The notes below the pieces were generated by a model. It searched no databases. It was given only the letters and a program-made list of their open reading frames with translations, and was not told the DNA's origin. This document shows, piece by piece, positions 9,863 through 19,728 of a DNA stretch of 64,000 nucleotides (the stretch's first letter is position 1; each line of letters opens with the position of its first letter). The stretch is taken from assembly GCA_963716235.1 (NCBI GenBank), contig CAVQTE010000015.1, positions 53,424-117,423 of the forward strand, in the 5' to 3' direction. The position numbers and the translations under genes are program-made. The DNA is from Sva-07 sp963716235 (GTDB lineage: Bacteria; Actinomycetota; Acidimicrobiia; Acidimicrobiales; Ilumatobacteraceae).

Positions 9863-10809
9863 CGGAGGCGCCGCGCATCCTCGTCATGGGCGCCGGGTCC
9901 ATTGGCAAACGACACATCGGCAACCTCGTCGACCTCGGCGCCCGCGTCGATTTCGTCGATCCGTCGGCCCCGCGAGGTTCGGCCCTCGCCACAACATCCG
10001 CCGCGAAGGAGGTGTTCGACCCCTCGCCGGATGACTACGACGGCATCGTCATCGCAACTCCGAACTCCCTGCATCGGGATCAGCTCGGGTGGGCGCTGTC
10101 GGGGCCGGCTGTGGTCCTCGTCGAGAAACCGATGGTCACGTCGACCAGCGAGCTCGACAACGAGATCCTCGGCCATGCCGACCGGATTCTCGTCGGCTAC
10201 AACCTCCGGTTCCACACTGGGTACGGCGAGTTGCGACACCACCTGCTGCGCGGCGACATCGGTCGGCCGGTGGCCGCACGCCTCTGGTTTGGTAGCTACC
10301 TCCCCGACTGGCGCCCGGCCATCGACTATCGCGAGTCCTACTCCGCTCGACGTGAACTCGGCGGGGGCGTTCTGCGCGATGCCAGTCACGAGCTGGACTT
10401 GGCAGCCTGGTTCTTCGGTCGGCCGCTGACTGTCGCGAGTGCGTGGATGGGCCGCGTAGGTGACCTCGAGATCGACGTCGAAGACACCGTCCGGACAACC
10501 CTGGTAACCGCCGATGGTATCCCAATCTCGATCGACCTCGACTACCTGAGCCGCACGTACCGACGCGGCATGGAGATCATCGGCACCGACGGCAACGCCC
10601 GCTTCGACTGGCCGCTCCGTTCGGTGACCGTCGAACGACCCGGCGCGAGCGACGTCTTCGACGTGATGGACGGAGTCGACGAGAGCTACATCCGCCTCGC
10701 CGAAGCCTTCCTCGACCGCGTCCGGGGCGACGGAGACGACGCCGCCGCCGACGGCATGGACGGCCACTACGCAGCACAACTGGTGGAGTCGATCGAGGAG
10801 AGGTCATGA
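9859..10809 (+). CDS. Gfo/Idh/MocA family oxidoreductase
   Basis: An intact 316-residue NAD(P)-dependent oxidoreductase. The Rossmann start is ILVMGAGSIGKRHIGNL; EKPMVTS matches the family's EKP motif; GGGVLRDASHELDLAAWFF holds the usual catalytic histidine. The C-terminal half is the alpha/beta dimerisation domain. Both ends overlap neighbours by 4 bp, so it is translated with pseC and the cytidylyltransferase. It is not a core enzyme of the textbook Pse pathway; similar oxidoreductases appear in some flagellin-glycan nonulosonate clusters. A role in making a modified nonulosonic acid, or a second sugar, is inference. Confidence 0.88.
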   Translation: MTEAPRILVMGAGSIGKRHIGNLVDLGARVDFVDPSAPRGSALATTSAAKEVFDPSPDDYDGIVIATPNSLHRDQLGWALSGPAVVLVEKPMVTSTSELDNEILGHADRILVGYNLRFHTGYGELRHHLLRGDIGRPVAARLWFGSYLPDWRPAIDYRESYSARRELGGGVLRDASHELDLAAWFFGRPLTVASAWMGRVGDLEIDVEDTVRTTLVTADGIPISIDLDYLSRTYRRGMEIIGTDGNARFDWPLRSVTVERPGASDVFDVMDGVDESYIRLAEAFLDRVRGDGDDAAADGMDGHYAAQLVESIEERS

Positions 10810-11719
10810 CAGCGCCCGCCATCGTTCAGGCCCGGATGGTCCTCGCGCCTACCCGGCAAGGTGCTGATGGACATTGGCGGCCGGACCGTGCTCGACCTCC
10901 TGGTGAGCCGCCTTCGTCGAGCCGAAATCGATACCGTCGTCGTGGCGACCAGCGACACCGACCAGGACAACGCCATCGAACGGGCTTGCGACGATCTCGA
11001 CGTTGTATCGTCCGCGGCTCGGAGTCAGACGTACTCGGACGCTTCACGACCGCCATGGATCGGTTCCCCACCGATGACGTCGTGAGGATCACGGCAGACT
11101 GTCCGTTCATCGATCCCACCATCGTCGACGAGACCGTACGGCTCCATCGGCGTGAAGGCGCCGACTACACCTCCAACACGCTCGTGCGTACCTACCCCGA
11201 CGGTCTCGACGTCGAGGTGCTTCGGTCGACCGTCCTCGACCTTGCCGCTCGGGAGGCTCAGCAGTCCGACGAACGCGAACATGTCACACCGTTCGTCTAT
11301 CGGCAGCCACACCGATTCGCAATCCGCCAGCTCATCAGCGGTCGACCTCGACTCGGCCGGGAACGGTGGACATCGACACCGTCGATGATCTCGCCCGCCT
11401 CCGCGAGATCGCGATGCTCGTACCCAACCCGGTCGAGGCCTCCTGGTCGAACATCCTCGCTGCTGCCGGGACGTCGGCGACCTTCGCTGACGTCGACATC
11501 GTTCCAGACCTCGACTCCGTGACCGACCTAACATCGAGGCACTGGCACATCATCGCCGGAGGCGAGGTGGTCGGGCACACGTCGGTAGCTGTCGCTGCCG
11601 GAGGTGGACTGCTCACGATGGACTGCGACCCGAGCATTCGACCAGTGGCCCGCAGTGCTGTCGAACAAGCCCTGCGAGCCGACCTCCAGATCTCGAACCT
11701 CGTCGAGGAGTACCAATGA
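10806..11719 (+). CDS. pseF: CMP-nonulosonate cytidylyltransferase (PseF/SpsF-like) with C-terminal extension (frameshifted)
   Basis: Reconstructed length is about 304 residues from several frame segments (shifts near 10840, 11010 and 11345). The N-terminus reads IVQARM then SRLPGKVLMDIGGRTVLD; later come VRITADCPFIDP and DEREHVTPFVY. This is the SpsF/PseF/NeuA-like nucleotidyltransferase fold, which activates a nonulosonic acid with CTP. After the family's usual end (about residue 225, RWTIDTVDDLARLREI) roughly 80 more residues continue (GGEVVGHTSVAVAAGGG...ISNLVEEYQ) without a shift. I do not recognise this tail; it weakly recalls a GNAT fragment. Start and stop overlap neighbours by 4 bp. 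Confidence 0.82.
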
Positions 11720-12364
11720 GCCGACACGACGTATTTCTCCAAGGCGAGGGTGATGCCTGGTTCATGCGCAATGAGGCGCCCGCCCACGACCAGCCTCCGA
11801 TGTGGGCCGTCGCCCCACTCGTCACCTTTGTCGACGACACGAGCACCGTCCTCGAGATCGGTTGTTCAGATGGACGTAACCTGGCGTGGCTCGCTGCGCA
11901 GACCGGATGCTCCGGGGCCGGAGTCGACCCCTCCGACGTCGCAATCGCGACAGGTCTCGATCGGCATCCCGAGCTCGACCTGCGGGTCGGGACGGCCGAT
12001 CGGCTGCCGTTCGAACGGCGATTCGGCCTGGTACTGCTCGGGTTCTGTCTGTACCTGTGCGATCGTGAGGACCTCCCGAGAATCGTTGCCGAGGTCGACC
12101 GCGTCCTCAAGCCAGGCGGATGCCTGGCGATCATCGACTTCGACCCGCCGACCCCGCGACGGCGCAGGTACCGGCATCGGAGGGCGTGTCGTCGTACAAG
12201 ATGGATCACATGGCCATCTTCACGGCCTTCCCGAACTACACCGCTGCGAACAAGATCACGGGATCACACGCCGGCCCAGGTTGGACTGCCGACACAACGA
12301 ACGAATCGCTCTGGCCACTGCGTTCAAGGAACGTTCGATCGATCAGCTCGAGGAGCCCGACTGA
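11716..12364 (+). CDS. SAM-dependent class I methyltransferase (frameshifted)
   Basis: About 216 residues in three frame segments (shifts near 12160 and 12310). Motif I is VLEIGCSDGRNLAWL, followed by GAGVDPSD, then LVLLGFCLYLCDREDL and VLKPGGCLAIIDFDPP. This is a standard class I SAM methyltransferase. The C-terminal part includes SSYKMDHMAIFTAFPNYTA, a stretch I have seen associated with small methyltransferases in nonulosonate loci. Last gene of the plus Pse operon; it probably methylates the nonulosonate or its activated form. Its end overlaps the convergent pseI by about 22 bp. Confidence 0.78.
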
Positions 12365-13421
12365 CCCTCGGCGACACCATCGACCATCGACCAGTCGAGC
12401 GGGGTGCCACGTGCCACATCGACCGCCGCACGCCGCCCTCGAACCTGCTCGATGAACTTCGGGTGGAGACCACCGGCGGGGCGAATCGATCGAACATTGT
12501 CTGCAGAGAAGGGTTCTCCGGCCTTGACGTCGGCGACGACGAACAACGAACGACGGAACGCCAACGACCCGACCTCGGACGGCGATGGTCCATAGCGTAC
12601 GTGGCCAATCGCCTGCTCGGTCTCGCGACCGAAGCGACGAGCGCGGCAAACTCGTGGGGTCCAGCAGAACGCACCATCGGGCCCGCCGTCCGATCGACGC
12701 ATCGTGATGTGCTTCTCCAGGACGGCAGCGCCAAGGGCAACAGCAGCGATCGAGCTGGAGTGACTGAGCGTGTGATCCACAGGCCGACCGGGCACGACCA
12801 CCTCGCGGGCATGTCGGCGATCGTGGCGAGATCCATCTGACCGGGTTCGGCTGGGTAGGTGCTGTTACAGTGCAGGAGCACGAGACCGCCTGCTCCGTTT
12901 GACCGGGCAACGCCCACGGCTTCGTCGATCTCCTCAGCCGTTGCCATCCCGGTCGAGATGACCAATGGTTTGCCGGTTGCGGCTGCCTTGGCGATGAGCG
13001 CGTGGTCGAGAATCTCGAACGATGCGATCTTGAAAGCGGGAGCGTCCAGCTCTTCCAGGAAGTCAACCGCGGCGAAGTCGAACGGCGAGGAGAAGATGCT
13101 CAGCCCTCGGTTTCGTGCCTCACCGAACAGCTCGGCATGCCATTCCCACGGTGTCATTGCCCGCGGTAGAGATCGAACAGCGTGCGGCCCGACCACAGGT
13201 TGCCATCTGCGACGCGGAAGATGGGCTGGTCGGACTCGATCGTGATCGACTCCGGCGATAGGTCTGCAACTTGATGGCGTCGGCGCCGGCATCGCCGCAG
13301 CGTGGATCGTTTCCTTCGCCCTGGCAATCGATCCACCGTGATTCGCCGACAGTTCGGCGATCACGAACACCCGGCCGTCGCCGACGACCCTGTCATCGAT
13401 CATCACCGTGTCGACACTCAC
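12343..13421 (-). CDS. pseI: Pseudaminic acid synthase (NeuB family; frameshifted)
   Basis: About 359 residues once three or more shifts are bridged (near 13270, 13150 and 12790). VFIAELSANHGGS-like text (VFVIAELSANHGGSIARAKE) opens the NeuB TIM barrel. KLQTY/PESITIESD, IFSSPFDFAAVDFLEELDAPAFKIASFE, KPLVISTGMAT, LLHCNSTYPAEP and LGAAVLEKHITM follow, all family hallmarks. A C-terminal SAF (antifreeze-like) domain includes FRRSLFVVADVKAGEPFS and GLHPKFIE. The enzyme condenses 2,4-diacetamido-2,4,6-trideoxy-L-altrose with phosphoenolpyruvate. It overlaps the upstream pseG-pseH gene by 4 bp, so the two are translated together. Confidence 0.92.
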
Positions 13422-14740
13422 GAGTACCTCAATTCAATGACCCCATCGCCTTCGTCCGGTCGTGCATGGGAGAAGCCTCCCACACGGAAAGCTCGAATGG
13501 ACGCCGTGTTGTCGACCTTGATGCGGGCAACCATCGACAAGGTGGGCCAACGCGTTCGCGCTGCACGAACGCCCGCAAGGATGAGCGGGGCGCCGAGAGA
13601 TCGCCCCCGAGCCTCGACCGCTAGGCCGACGCTCACGAGAACCTGGCCTTCCTCCTCGTCGAACCTCATCTGACCGATGGGTTGATCTCCGTACTCGGCG
13701 ATGAGGAGCATCGAATTCTCGTCGTCGACCACACGTCGGAGCCAAGAAACGTGACTTTCTGGGTCGATTCGATCCGGATTGAACGAATTCGATCGAGTGA
13801 TCGGATCATTTGCCCACGCCAGCAATCGATCGGCATCCCCCATCGTTGCCGCAACACATCTCGACATCCATCGACCGGAGTTGAGCGACGACTCTGTCCG
13901 CGCCGAGCCCATCGACCAACACGGCACCACGCGCCGCTCGTGCGAAACGAGACTCTGGATCACCTGCGACCGCTCGATCCTTGCGGCGAGTGAATCGACC
14001 TCCGCTCGCCAGCAATAGTCGGCGTCGACCAGGTGGGTTCGGACAAGGTTCTGGTTCTCCGCCACCGACAGCAGGATGGTCGGCACACCGCAGCAGAGGA
14101 GTTCCCACACGGTGCTTCCACTCGCGGCGATTGCGAGGCAGGAGTCCACGAGAGGCTTCCCAGCTCGGTCTGACTGCCGTCCAGTACATGAAGCGTCGCC
14201 GCTGGGAGCCGATCGCGCACGATGGCGGCAACGCTGTCGAGCAGCTTCGGGGACGGGATGCCACCAAGCGAGATCACGACGTCGTCGACACCCTCGTCGA
14301 GACGCCGCCGCGAGCTCCGCGAGCGCAAACTCCGGCCGCAGGAGCGCGTAGGTCGGTCCGAGCAATGCACGATCTGCTTCCGGATAGAGCGACCGATCCG
14401 CTCCGAAGTTCTGATCCAACACGAAGGCTGACCCGTGGTCGCTGCGCTGTCGGAAGTCATCCACGATCACGAGATCCTGGACTGCCGGACGCGGGGCGCT
14501 GTACGAGTCCAAAACGGTCCATGCGGGAGCGACGTCACGATCGACGGGGATGTCACTGGCCGTGAGTACCTGCAACAAGGTCGGATCGACCTCGCCAACC
14601 AGATCGAACGCACTGCGTCCACCGCCGGCGCGCTGCCAAGCGTCGCCGAGGACGAGACTGCGGCGCAAATGACCGCTCCCCGATCCGGGAGCGCAGTTGG
14701 GTTGCAGCACCAGACCAGTTCGGCGGTCACTCGGTGTCAT
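13418..14740 (-). CDS. pseG: Bifunctional PseG-PseH: UDP-sugar hydrolase fused to 4-amino-sugar N-acetyltransferase (frameshifted)
   Basis: About 440 residues. The N-terminal ~290 form a PseG/SpsG GT-B-like hydrolase: GSGHLRRSLVLGDAW (the GxGHxxR motif), VIVDDFRQ, LLGPTYALLRPEF, DDVVISLGGIPS, AIAASGSTVWELLCCGVPTIL and AENQ. The C-terminal ~150 form a GNAT acetyltransferase: CVAATMGDADRLLAWANDP, GQMRFDEEEGQVLVSVGLAVEARGRSLG, VDNTASIRAFRVGGF. Inner segments shift frame near 14310, 14140, 13940 and 13850 but return to the same phase, so one protein is likely. PseH acetylates N4; PseG then releases UDP, so the fusion joins two consecutive steps. It sits between a capsule-type gene and pseI. Confidence 0.88.
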   Translation of the reverse strand: MTPSDRRTGLVLQPNCAPGSGSGHLRRSLVLGDAWQRAGGGRSAFDLVGEVDPTLLQVLTASDIPVDRDVAPAWTVLDSYSAPRPAVQDLVIVDDFRQRSDHGSAFVLDQNFGADRSLYPEADRALLGPTYALLRPEFALAELAAASRRGCRRRRDLAWWHPVPEAARQRCRHRARSAPSGDASCTGRQSDRAGKPLVDSCLAIAASGSTVWELLCCGVPTILLSVAENQNLVRTHLVDADYCWRAEVDSLAARIERSQVIQSLVSHERRVVPCWSMGSARTESSLNSGRWMSRCVAATMGDADRLLAWANDPITRSNSFNPDRIDPESHVSWLRRVVDDENSMLLIAEYGDQPIGQMRFDEEEGQVLVSVGLAVEARGRSLGAPLILAGVRAARTRWPTLSMVARIKVDNTASIRAFRVGGFSHARPDEGDGVIELRYS

Positions 14741-16337
14741 GACGTCGACGTGCCGAAGTCGAAATCACCGAGGAACGCATCGCAGAATCGATCGAGATCG
14801 GCGGACACACCCGGCATGAGTTCAGCGGCATCCACGACCGTCAACTGCGCGAGCCCGCGCACGTGCTCACGCACACCGAGATTCTGGTACGGCGCCCGGA
14901 AGAAGAAGAGGTAGGTGTAGCGCCGCGCGAGATCCCTGTCGGGTTTGAACCCGATCGGATCATCAAGAACCTCGTTCACGATTCGGATGAAGTTCTCCTG
15001 AGAATCCGGATCGACGGTGAATCCCTTGCTGCGATAGTGCGTCTGTGCGGCAACGACGACGGGCTTGCCCGAGAGGGCCATCTCGAGCCCGGCCGTCGAG
15101 CTGTAGACGAGGCCGACGTCGGCCTGCTCCATCAACACATACGAACTCATGGGATCGCTGGATTCGATGACACGGACGTTCGACGGCAACGTGGGTCGGA
15201 CAGCCAGAAGTGCATCCAACATGCGTTCTCTGCTCTCGCGGCCCGACAGCTTCTCCTCGGCGGGATGGATCCGGATGATCAGCTCGTCATCCGGTCGCGC
15301 CTCGAACAGTGCCACCGTGGCCGACAGCCAGTCGACGATGGACGAGAACGCGATGTCCTGACCGACCACTGCCGAGTCCCAGACCAGGTTCGTGAACAGT
15401 ACAGCCCGCGAACCGGTCTGTAGCCGTTCGAGGCCATCGAACGACACATCTCGCCAGTACTCGTCTGCGGTCCGTCGGCCGTGACGACGATCGTCGAGGT
15501 AGCGGTCCAGCGTCTCTTCTTCAGCCCGAGTCAGCTCCCTGGCACGCCAGTTCGGCCAGACCGTCGAGAGGTCGGACAGGCCGGCGGGGCGCGATCCGTC
15601 GAAGAGGAACGTGTCGATGATGAACCCGCGCTCGTACGTTGCCACCGGTACGCCACGTCGCCGGCACAGCTCGGAGGCGATCGCCTCGAAGAGGAACAGG
15701 CCGTTCAACATCAGGACTCGATCGGGATTGATCTGTTCCAGAGCCCGTTCCACCTGTCGAACGATCGAGCGAGCGACACGCAGGAACGCCCGATACGTCT
15801 GCGGGCCGAGCGGATCCTTGTCGAGGGAGTCCACGAGCAGGGACCACTTGACGGGAACCTCGACGATTCGGCCGAGTTCCACGCCGTCGTGTTCGACCTG
15901 ACGGAGCTGCTCGAGCGACAGTTCGTCCAACTCGGGCCAGGGTTCGGCGTCAGCCAAGGTGCTGAGGGCGATCGGAGCACGCCCGTGTGCACGCAGCGCG
16001 TTGTCGACATACCGAGAACACGAGCTGCACGGGACGGGTGGGCCTTCCCACGTGTTCACCCGGTCGCAGATCTCACGGCCGCCACCGCAGGTCAGATAGT
16101 GGACCTTCGCACCGCGGAGTTCGAGCGCGTCGCCGAGGACGGCCTCGATCTGAACATGGATCGACCAATCGCGCATGGAGAGGATGAGTACGTCGGGAGC
16201 TCCTGACTGATCAGACGGCGGCGGCATCGTCGATGCCAACCGTTTCGCCGCCTGCATCTCGGGTGCGATACCCCGCGACGGAGCCCGAGGTGCGCCGCCT
16301 TCAGAGCGCCTTCACGAATACTCTTCATGTCGCGCAT
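14737..16337 (-). CDS. Capsule-type polysaccharide biosynthesis protein (GT-B-like surface carbohydrate enzyme)
   Basis: About 530 residues. The main frame is intact from ATG 16257; an upstream segment (MRDMKSIREGALKAAHLGLR) is joined if one G is restored in the G4 run at 16271-16274, so I place the start at 16337. Recognisable parts: VPCSSCSRYVDNAL with a CxxC pair near residue 85, NPDRVLMLNGLF, a mid-protein DELIIRIHPAE and, near the C-terminus, DVGLVYSSTAGLEMALSGKPVVVA, as in capsule Kps/Wcb-type and CMP-sialic-acid-using transferases. It opens the minus Pse operon and overlaps pseG-pseH by 4 bp. It may be the enzyme that uses the CMP-nonulosonate; that is inference from context. Confidence 0.72.
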
Positions 16338-16464
16338 GGCGCTCGGAACTCTCCAGGAATCGGTTGATTGGCACGCAACCATGCATTTGACGTTGACCGT
16401 AACCTAGCCCGAGGTGTCCACGACGCCGACCACTGACCAGGCTCATGACGGCAGGATCGCGCAT

Positions 16465-16509
16465 TCGTCAACTGATGACTGATCGTCAACACTGACTGAT
16501 CGTCAACAC
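16465..16509. promoter_or_regulatory. Direct repeats in the divergent promoter region (possible operator)
   Basis: The octamer TCGTCAAC occurs three times, starting at 16465, 16483 and 16500 (spacings 18 and 17 bp). The last two copies sit in a longer perfect repeat GACTGATCGTCAACAC at 16477-16492 and 16494-16509. They lie midway between the divergent starts at 16337 (minus Pse operon) and 16607 (aminotransferase), so an activator or repressor site is plausible. No conserved regulator gene is adjacent. Confidence 0.4.
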
Positions 16510-16606
16510 CGTGCCTTGATCGCCACCAACCTCTGGCAGCAATGACCGTCCTTTCGCGTTATCTTCATCTCATTCATTGCCAAGCGGTAGTAGCAGGGAC
16601 GGCGAC

Positions 16607-17902
16607 ATGAGCGAATCCGGTCAGGCGCTGTGGAAACGGGCCAAGCACGTGATCCCTGGGGGCAACATGTTGCTCTCCAAACGCTCCGAGATGCATCTCC
16701 CCGAGGGTTGGCCCGCGGATCACTCTCGGGCAAAGGGATGTCACGTCTGGGACCTCGACGACAACGAGTACATCGACGTCGGTCTCATGGGCGTCGGCAC
16801 CAACATCCTCGGCTATGGACATCCCGTCGTCGACGATGAGGTCCGCCGTGTCGTCGACTGCGGCAACCTCTCCACACTCAACTGTCCGGAGGAGGTCTAC
16901 CTCGCCGAACGACTGGTCGACATGCATCCCTGGTCCGACATGGTTCGACTTCCGCGCTCGGGTGGAGAAGCGTGCTCGATTGCCGTTCGCATCGGCCCGC
17001 CGCGAGCGGCAAGTCGGCGGTGGCCTTCTGCGGATACCACGGATGGCACGATTGGTACCTCGCGGCGAACCTCGGGGCGGATTCCGCCCTGGACGGACAC
17101 CTCCTCCCGGGCCTGGAGCCCGCAGGTGTTCCTCGCGGCCTGGCCGGCACGGCACGGCCGTTCATGTACAACGACCTCGAGGCCCTCGGCCAAGTACTGG
17201 CTGCTGGCGACGTCGGAACGATCTTCATGGAGGTCCAACGAGGTCAGGAGCCGGCGCCAGGCTTCCTCGAAGGGGTCCGGCGCCTTGCCGACCACCATGG
17301 GTCGGTCCTGATCTTCGACGAGTGCACGTCAGGATTCCGCCGGTCGTTCGGCGGCCTCCACCTCGGGTATGGCGTCGAACCGGATATCGCGACCTTCGGC
17401 AAGACGCTGGGGAATGGCTATGCCATCACAGCTGTGATCGGACGTGAGTCCGTGATGCAGGCCGCTCATCCACCTTCATCTCCAGCACGTTCTGGACGGA
17501 GCGCATCGGCCCGAGTGCTGCCCTCGCGACCCTGGACGTCATGGCGGAGCAACAGGCTCCCGCCCAGATCGACATGATCGGTCAACACGTCATGCGGCGC
17601 TGGAGCAGCTCGGACGTGACGCTGGGATCGAGCTGACAACCGGAGGACTCCCCGCCCTTGCCAACTTCGCGTAGCCTGCTTGACCAGTAGCCCTAAACCT
17701 TCGTCACGCAGGAGATGTTGAAACGAGGGTTCTCGCTGGGACGTCGCTCTATGCCTCAATGGCGCACGAGCCCGCCGTGCTCGATGACTACTGCAGCAAC
17801 CTCGCGACGGTGTTGACCTCATCGCCACATGCGATGAGACGACGACCTGGACCGGAAGCTCGACACGGTCGCGGACAGACTGGCTTCCAGCGCCTCGCCT
17901 AG
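16607..17902 (+). CDS. Class III PLP aminotransferase (glutamate-1-semialdehyde-aminomutase-like; heavily frameshifted)
   Basis: A protein of about 430 residues that has to be read in many frame segments. Visible motifs: ALWKRAKHVIPGGNM, DLDDNEYIDVGLMGVGTNILGYGHP, FCGYHGWHDWY, IFDECTSGFRRSFGG, and TFGKTLGNGY with the PLP lysine. The C-terminus is scrambled by several more shifts between 17610 and 17900, yet KRGF, LAGTSLYASMAHEPAVLDDY and LDRKLDTVADRLASSA can be read, which matches the GSA-aminotransferase C-terminal region. The gene lies just beyond the Pse operon, so it probably acts on a sugar or on a nonulosonate-linked amino group, not in haem synthesis. Stop placed at TAG 17900-17902. 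Confidence 0.78.
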
Positions 17903-18210
17903 GACCACCGCTGGCCACCATTGTCTTGTTTGCCGAGTTGGTATCGGCAGAGCATGGCCGGTGTCAGGTATGGTCAACCCTTCGTGACGACCGCCACAAC
18001 AACCATGGCCCAACAGCCCGCCGGGTATGGGCACAGCTCTGGATCGCCGGACGTCTTCGGTCGTCGACGTGAAAGCGAACGATGAGTTCACGGATGTGGC
18101 GTTCGTAGTCATCCGAATGGGCTGAGAGGGACAACGCGCGGCCGCTTCGTTCGTCAAGATGAAACTGGTGAGATACGCGGGACGGTTACCCCCGGAAAGG
18201 ACCCGACCAC
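17903..18210 (+). other. Intergenic stretch without a recognisable gene
   Basis: About 300 bases between the aminotransferase and the flippase. I see no recognisable coding motif, RNA or strong hairpin; short open frames are unsupported. The region just before ATG 18211 has CGGAAAGGAC, a moderate ribosome-binding sequence. Confidence 0.35.
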
Positions 18211-19728
18211 ATGGCTGAAGCCGGGCCCCTCGTCCGCAACACCATCATCAATGGGATCGCCGCAATCGTTTCGACGCTGATCGCCTTCGTGCTCACCCGC
18301 GTGTTCCTTGAGGAGATGGGCGTGCCGCGTACGGCCTGTGGCTGCTGGCGCTGACACTCACGTTCGACCGCGGTACCTGGCCATCATGGATCTCGGGTTC
18401 GGTACCGCCGCACTCGAATCGCTTGCCGGCCCGCAGGGCGACGACCGGCCGACCGTCGTCGGGTGGACCATCGCCACATACCGCCGCAACTACCTCGTAC
18501 TGTCGATCTGCGGCATGGTGTTGATCCTGACCGTGGGCCGGCTGGTCCTCGAGTCGATCACGGACGGCGGCACGCCGCTGACCATCTGGTTGATAGCCGC
18601 TGTGATGGCTGTTCGGCTTCCGATCGACATGGCTCACGCCGCCAACCTCACCATTCTGGAGGCCAGCTCCAAGTTTCTTTGGATTCGGCTCGTCGAGACC
18701 AGCGTGAACGTGGCGTGGCTGATTGCAGTGGTAGTTGGCACCTCCAACGACATTGGGGTGGTCGGCCTGTCCGTCGCCGTGCTGGCCATCGCCACGGCGC
18801 AGTGGGCAGTGTCGACGGTGCTCGCCCGACATGTCGAAAGCTACGCCCCGTTCCGATGGTCCAACGTCTCGGCCCAGACCAACCGTCACTTGTGGAGCAC
18901 CGGGCAATGGGTGGCACTTCATCGGGTCTCAGGTGTGATCTACGCTCAGATGGATCGCTTGATCATCGGCTTCGCCCTGGGCGTCGCTGCGGTCAGCGAC
19001 TACGAGGTCCCGTACAAGATCCAAGCGCTCGGCGTGCTGATCCTCGTGGTACTCCCCTCGGCGGTGTTCCCCGCCGCGGCCCGCCTCGGGAACGCGGCCG
19101 ATCGACGCCAACTCACCGCCTGCTGTTTCACCGTGGCACCCGATTGTCGGTCGGTGTCTGCATCCCACCGCTGCTCGCGGTGCCGAGATCCATGGCCGGA
19201 CCGATCGTCCGCGTCGGGGTGGGTCCCGAGTACATCTACCTTGCCGGGTCGGTACGTCTGTTCACAGCGTGGACCTTCCTGGCCGTCTTTCACGTGATCC
19301 CCTTGACCATGCTTGCCGCTATCGGACGCAACCGCGAAGTGTTCCTTCTGGGCGCGATGGCCGTGGCCTTCAACCTGCCCATCTCCATCCTCTTGGCACC
19401 CCGATGGGGCATCGACGGGGTCATCGTCGGGACGCTCGTCGGCTACGCGATCGTGTTCATTCCATATCTGATGGTCGAGCAGCACTACTTCGGCTCGGGA
19501 TACGGTGACTGGTTCCGCTATGTGGTGGTCCCGATCGTGGTGCCCGTCACTCTGGAGGTCGTCGCCCTCGCGACCGCTGCGACTGTTCTCGACCACATCG
19601 ATTCGCTTCGACTTGTACTGTCCCTGCTGGGGATCGGGACGCTGGTGGGATGGTCCTCCGATCATCTGATCTCGATGGAACCGGAGGACAAGGACAGCAT
19701 CCGACGCGCCCTCACAGTGCGCCGATGA
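18211..19728 (+). CDS. Oligosaccharide flippase, Wzx/MATE-MVF type (frameshifted)
   Basis: About 506 residues with 12-14 hydrophobic segments. It begins GPLVRNTIINGIAAIVSTLIAF, typical of RfbX/Wzx flippases, and contains YGLWLLALTLT and DLGFGTAALESLA. Two shifts (near 18330 and 19120) interrupt it. WSTGQWVALHRVSGVIYAQMDRLIIGF and the AAIGRNREVFLLGAMAVAFNLPISILLAPRWG region fit the family's helices 7-11. The family moves undecaprenyl-linked repeat units across the inner membrane. Together with the Wzm/Wzt pair at the window start it means two export routes coexist in the locus. Stop overlaps the next start (ATGA). Confidence 0.85.
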
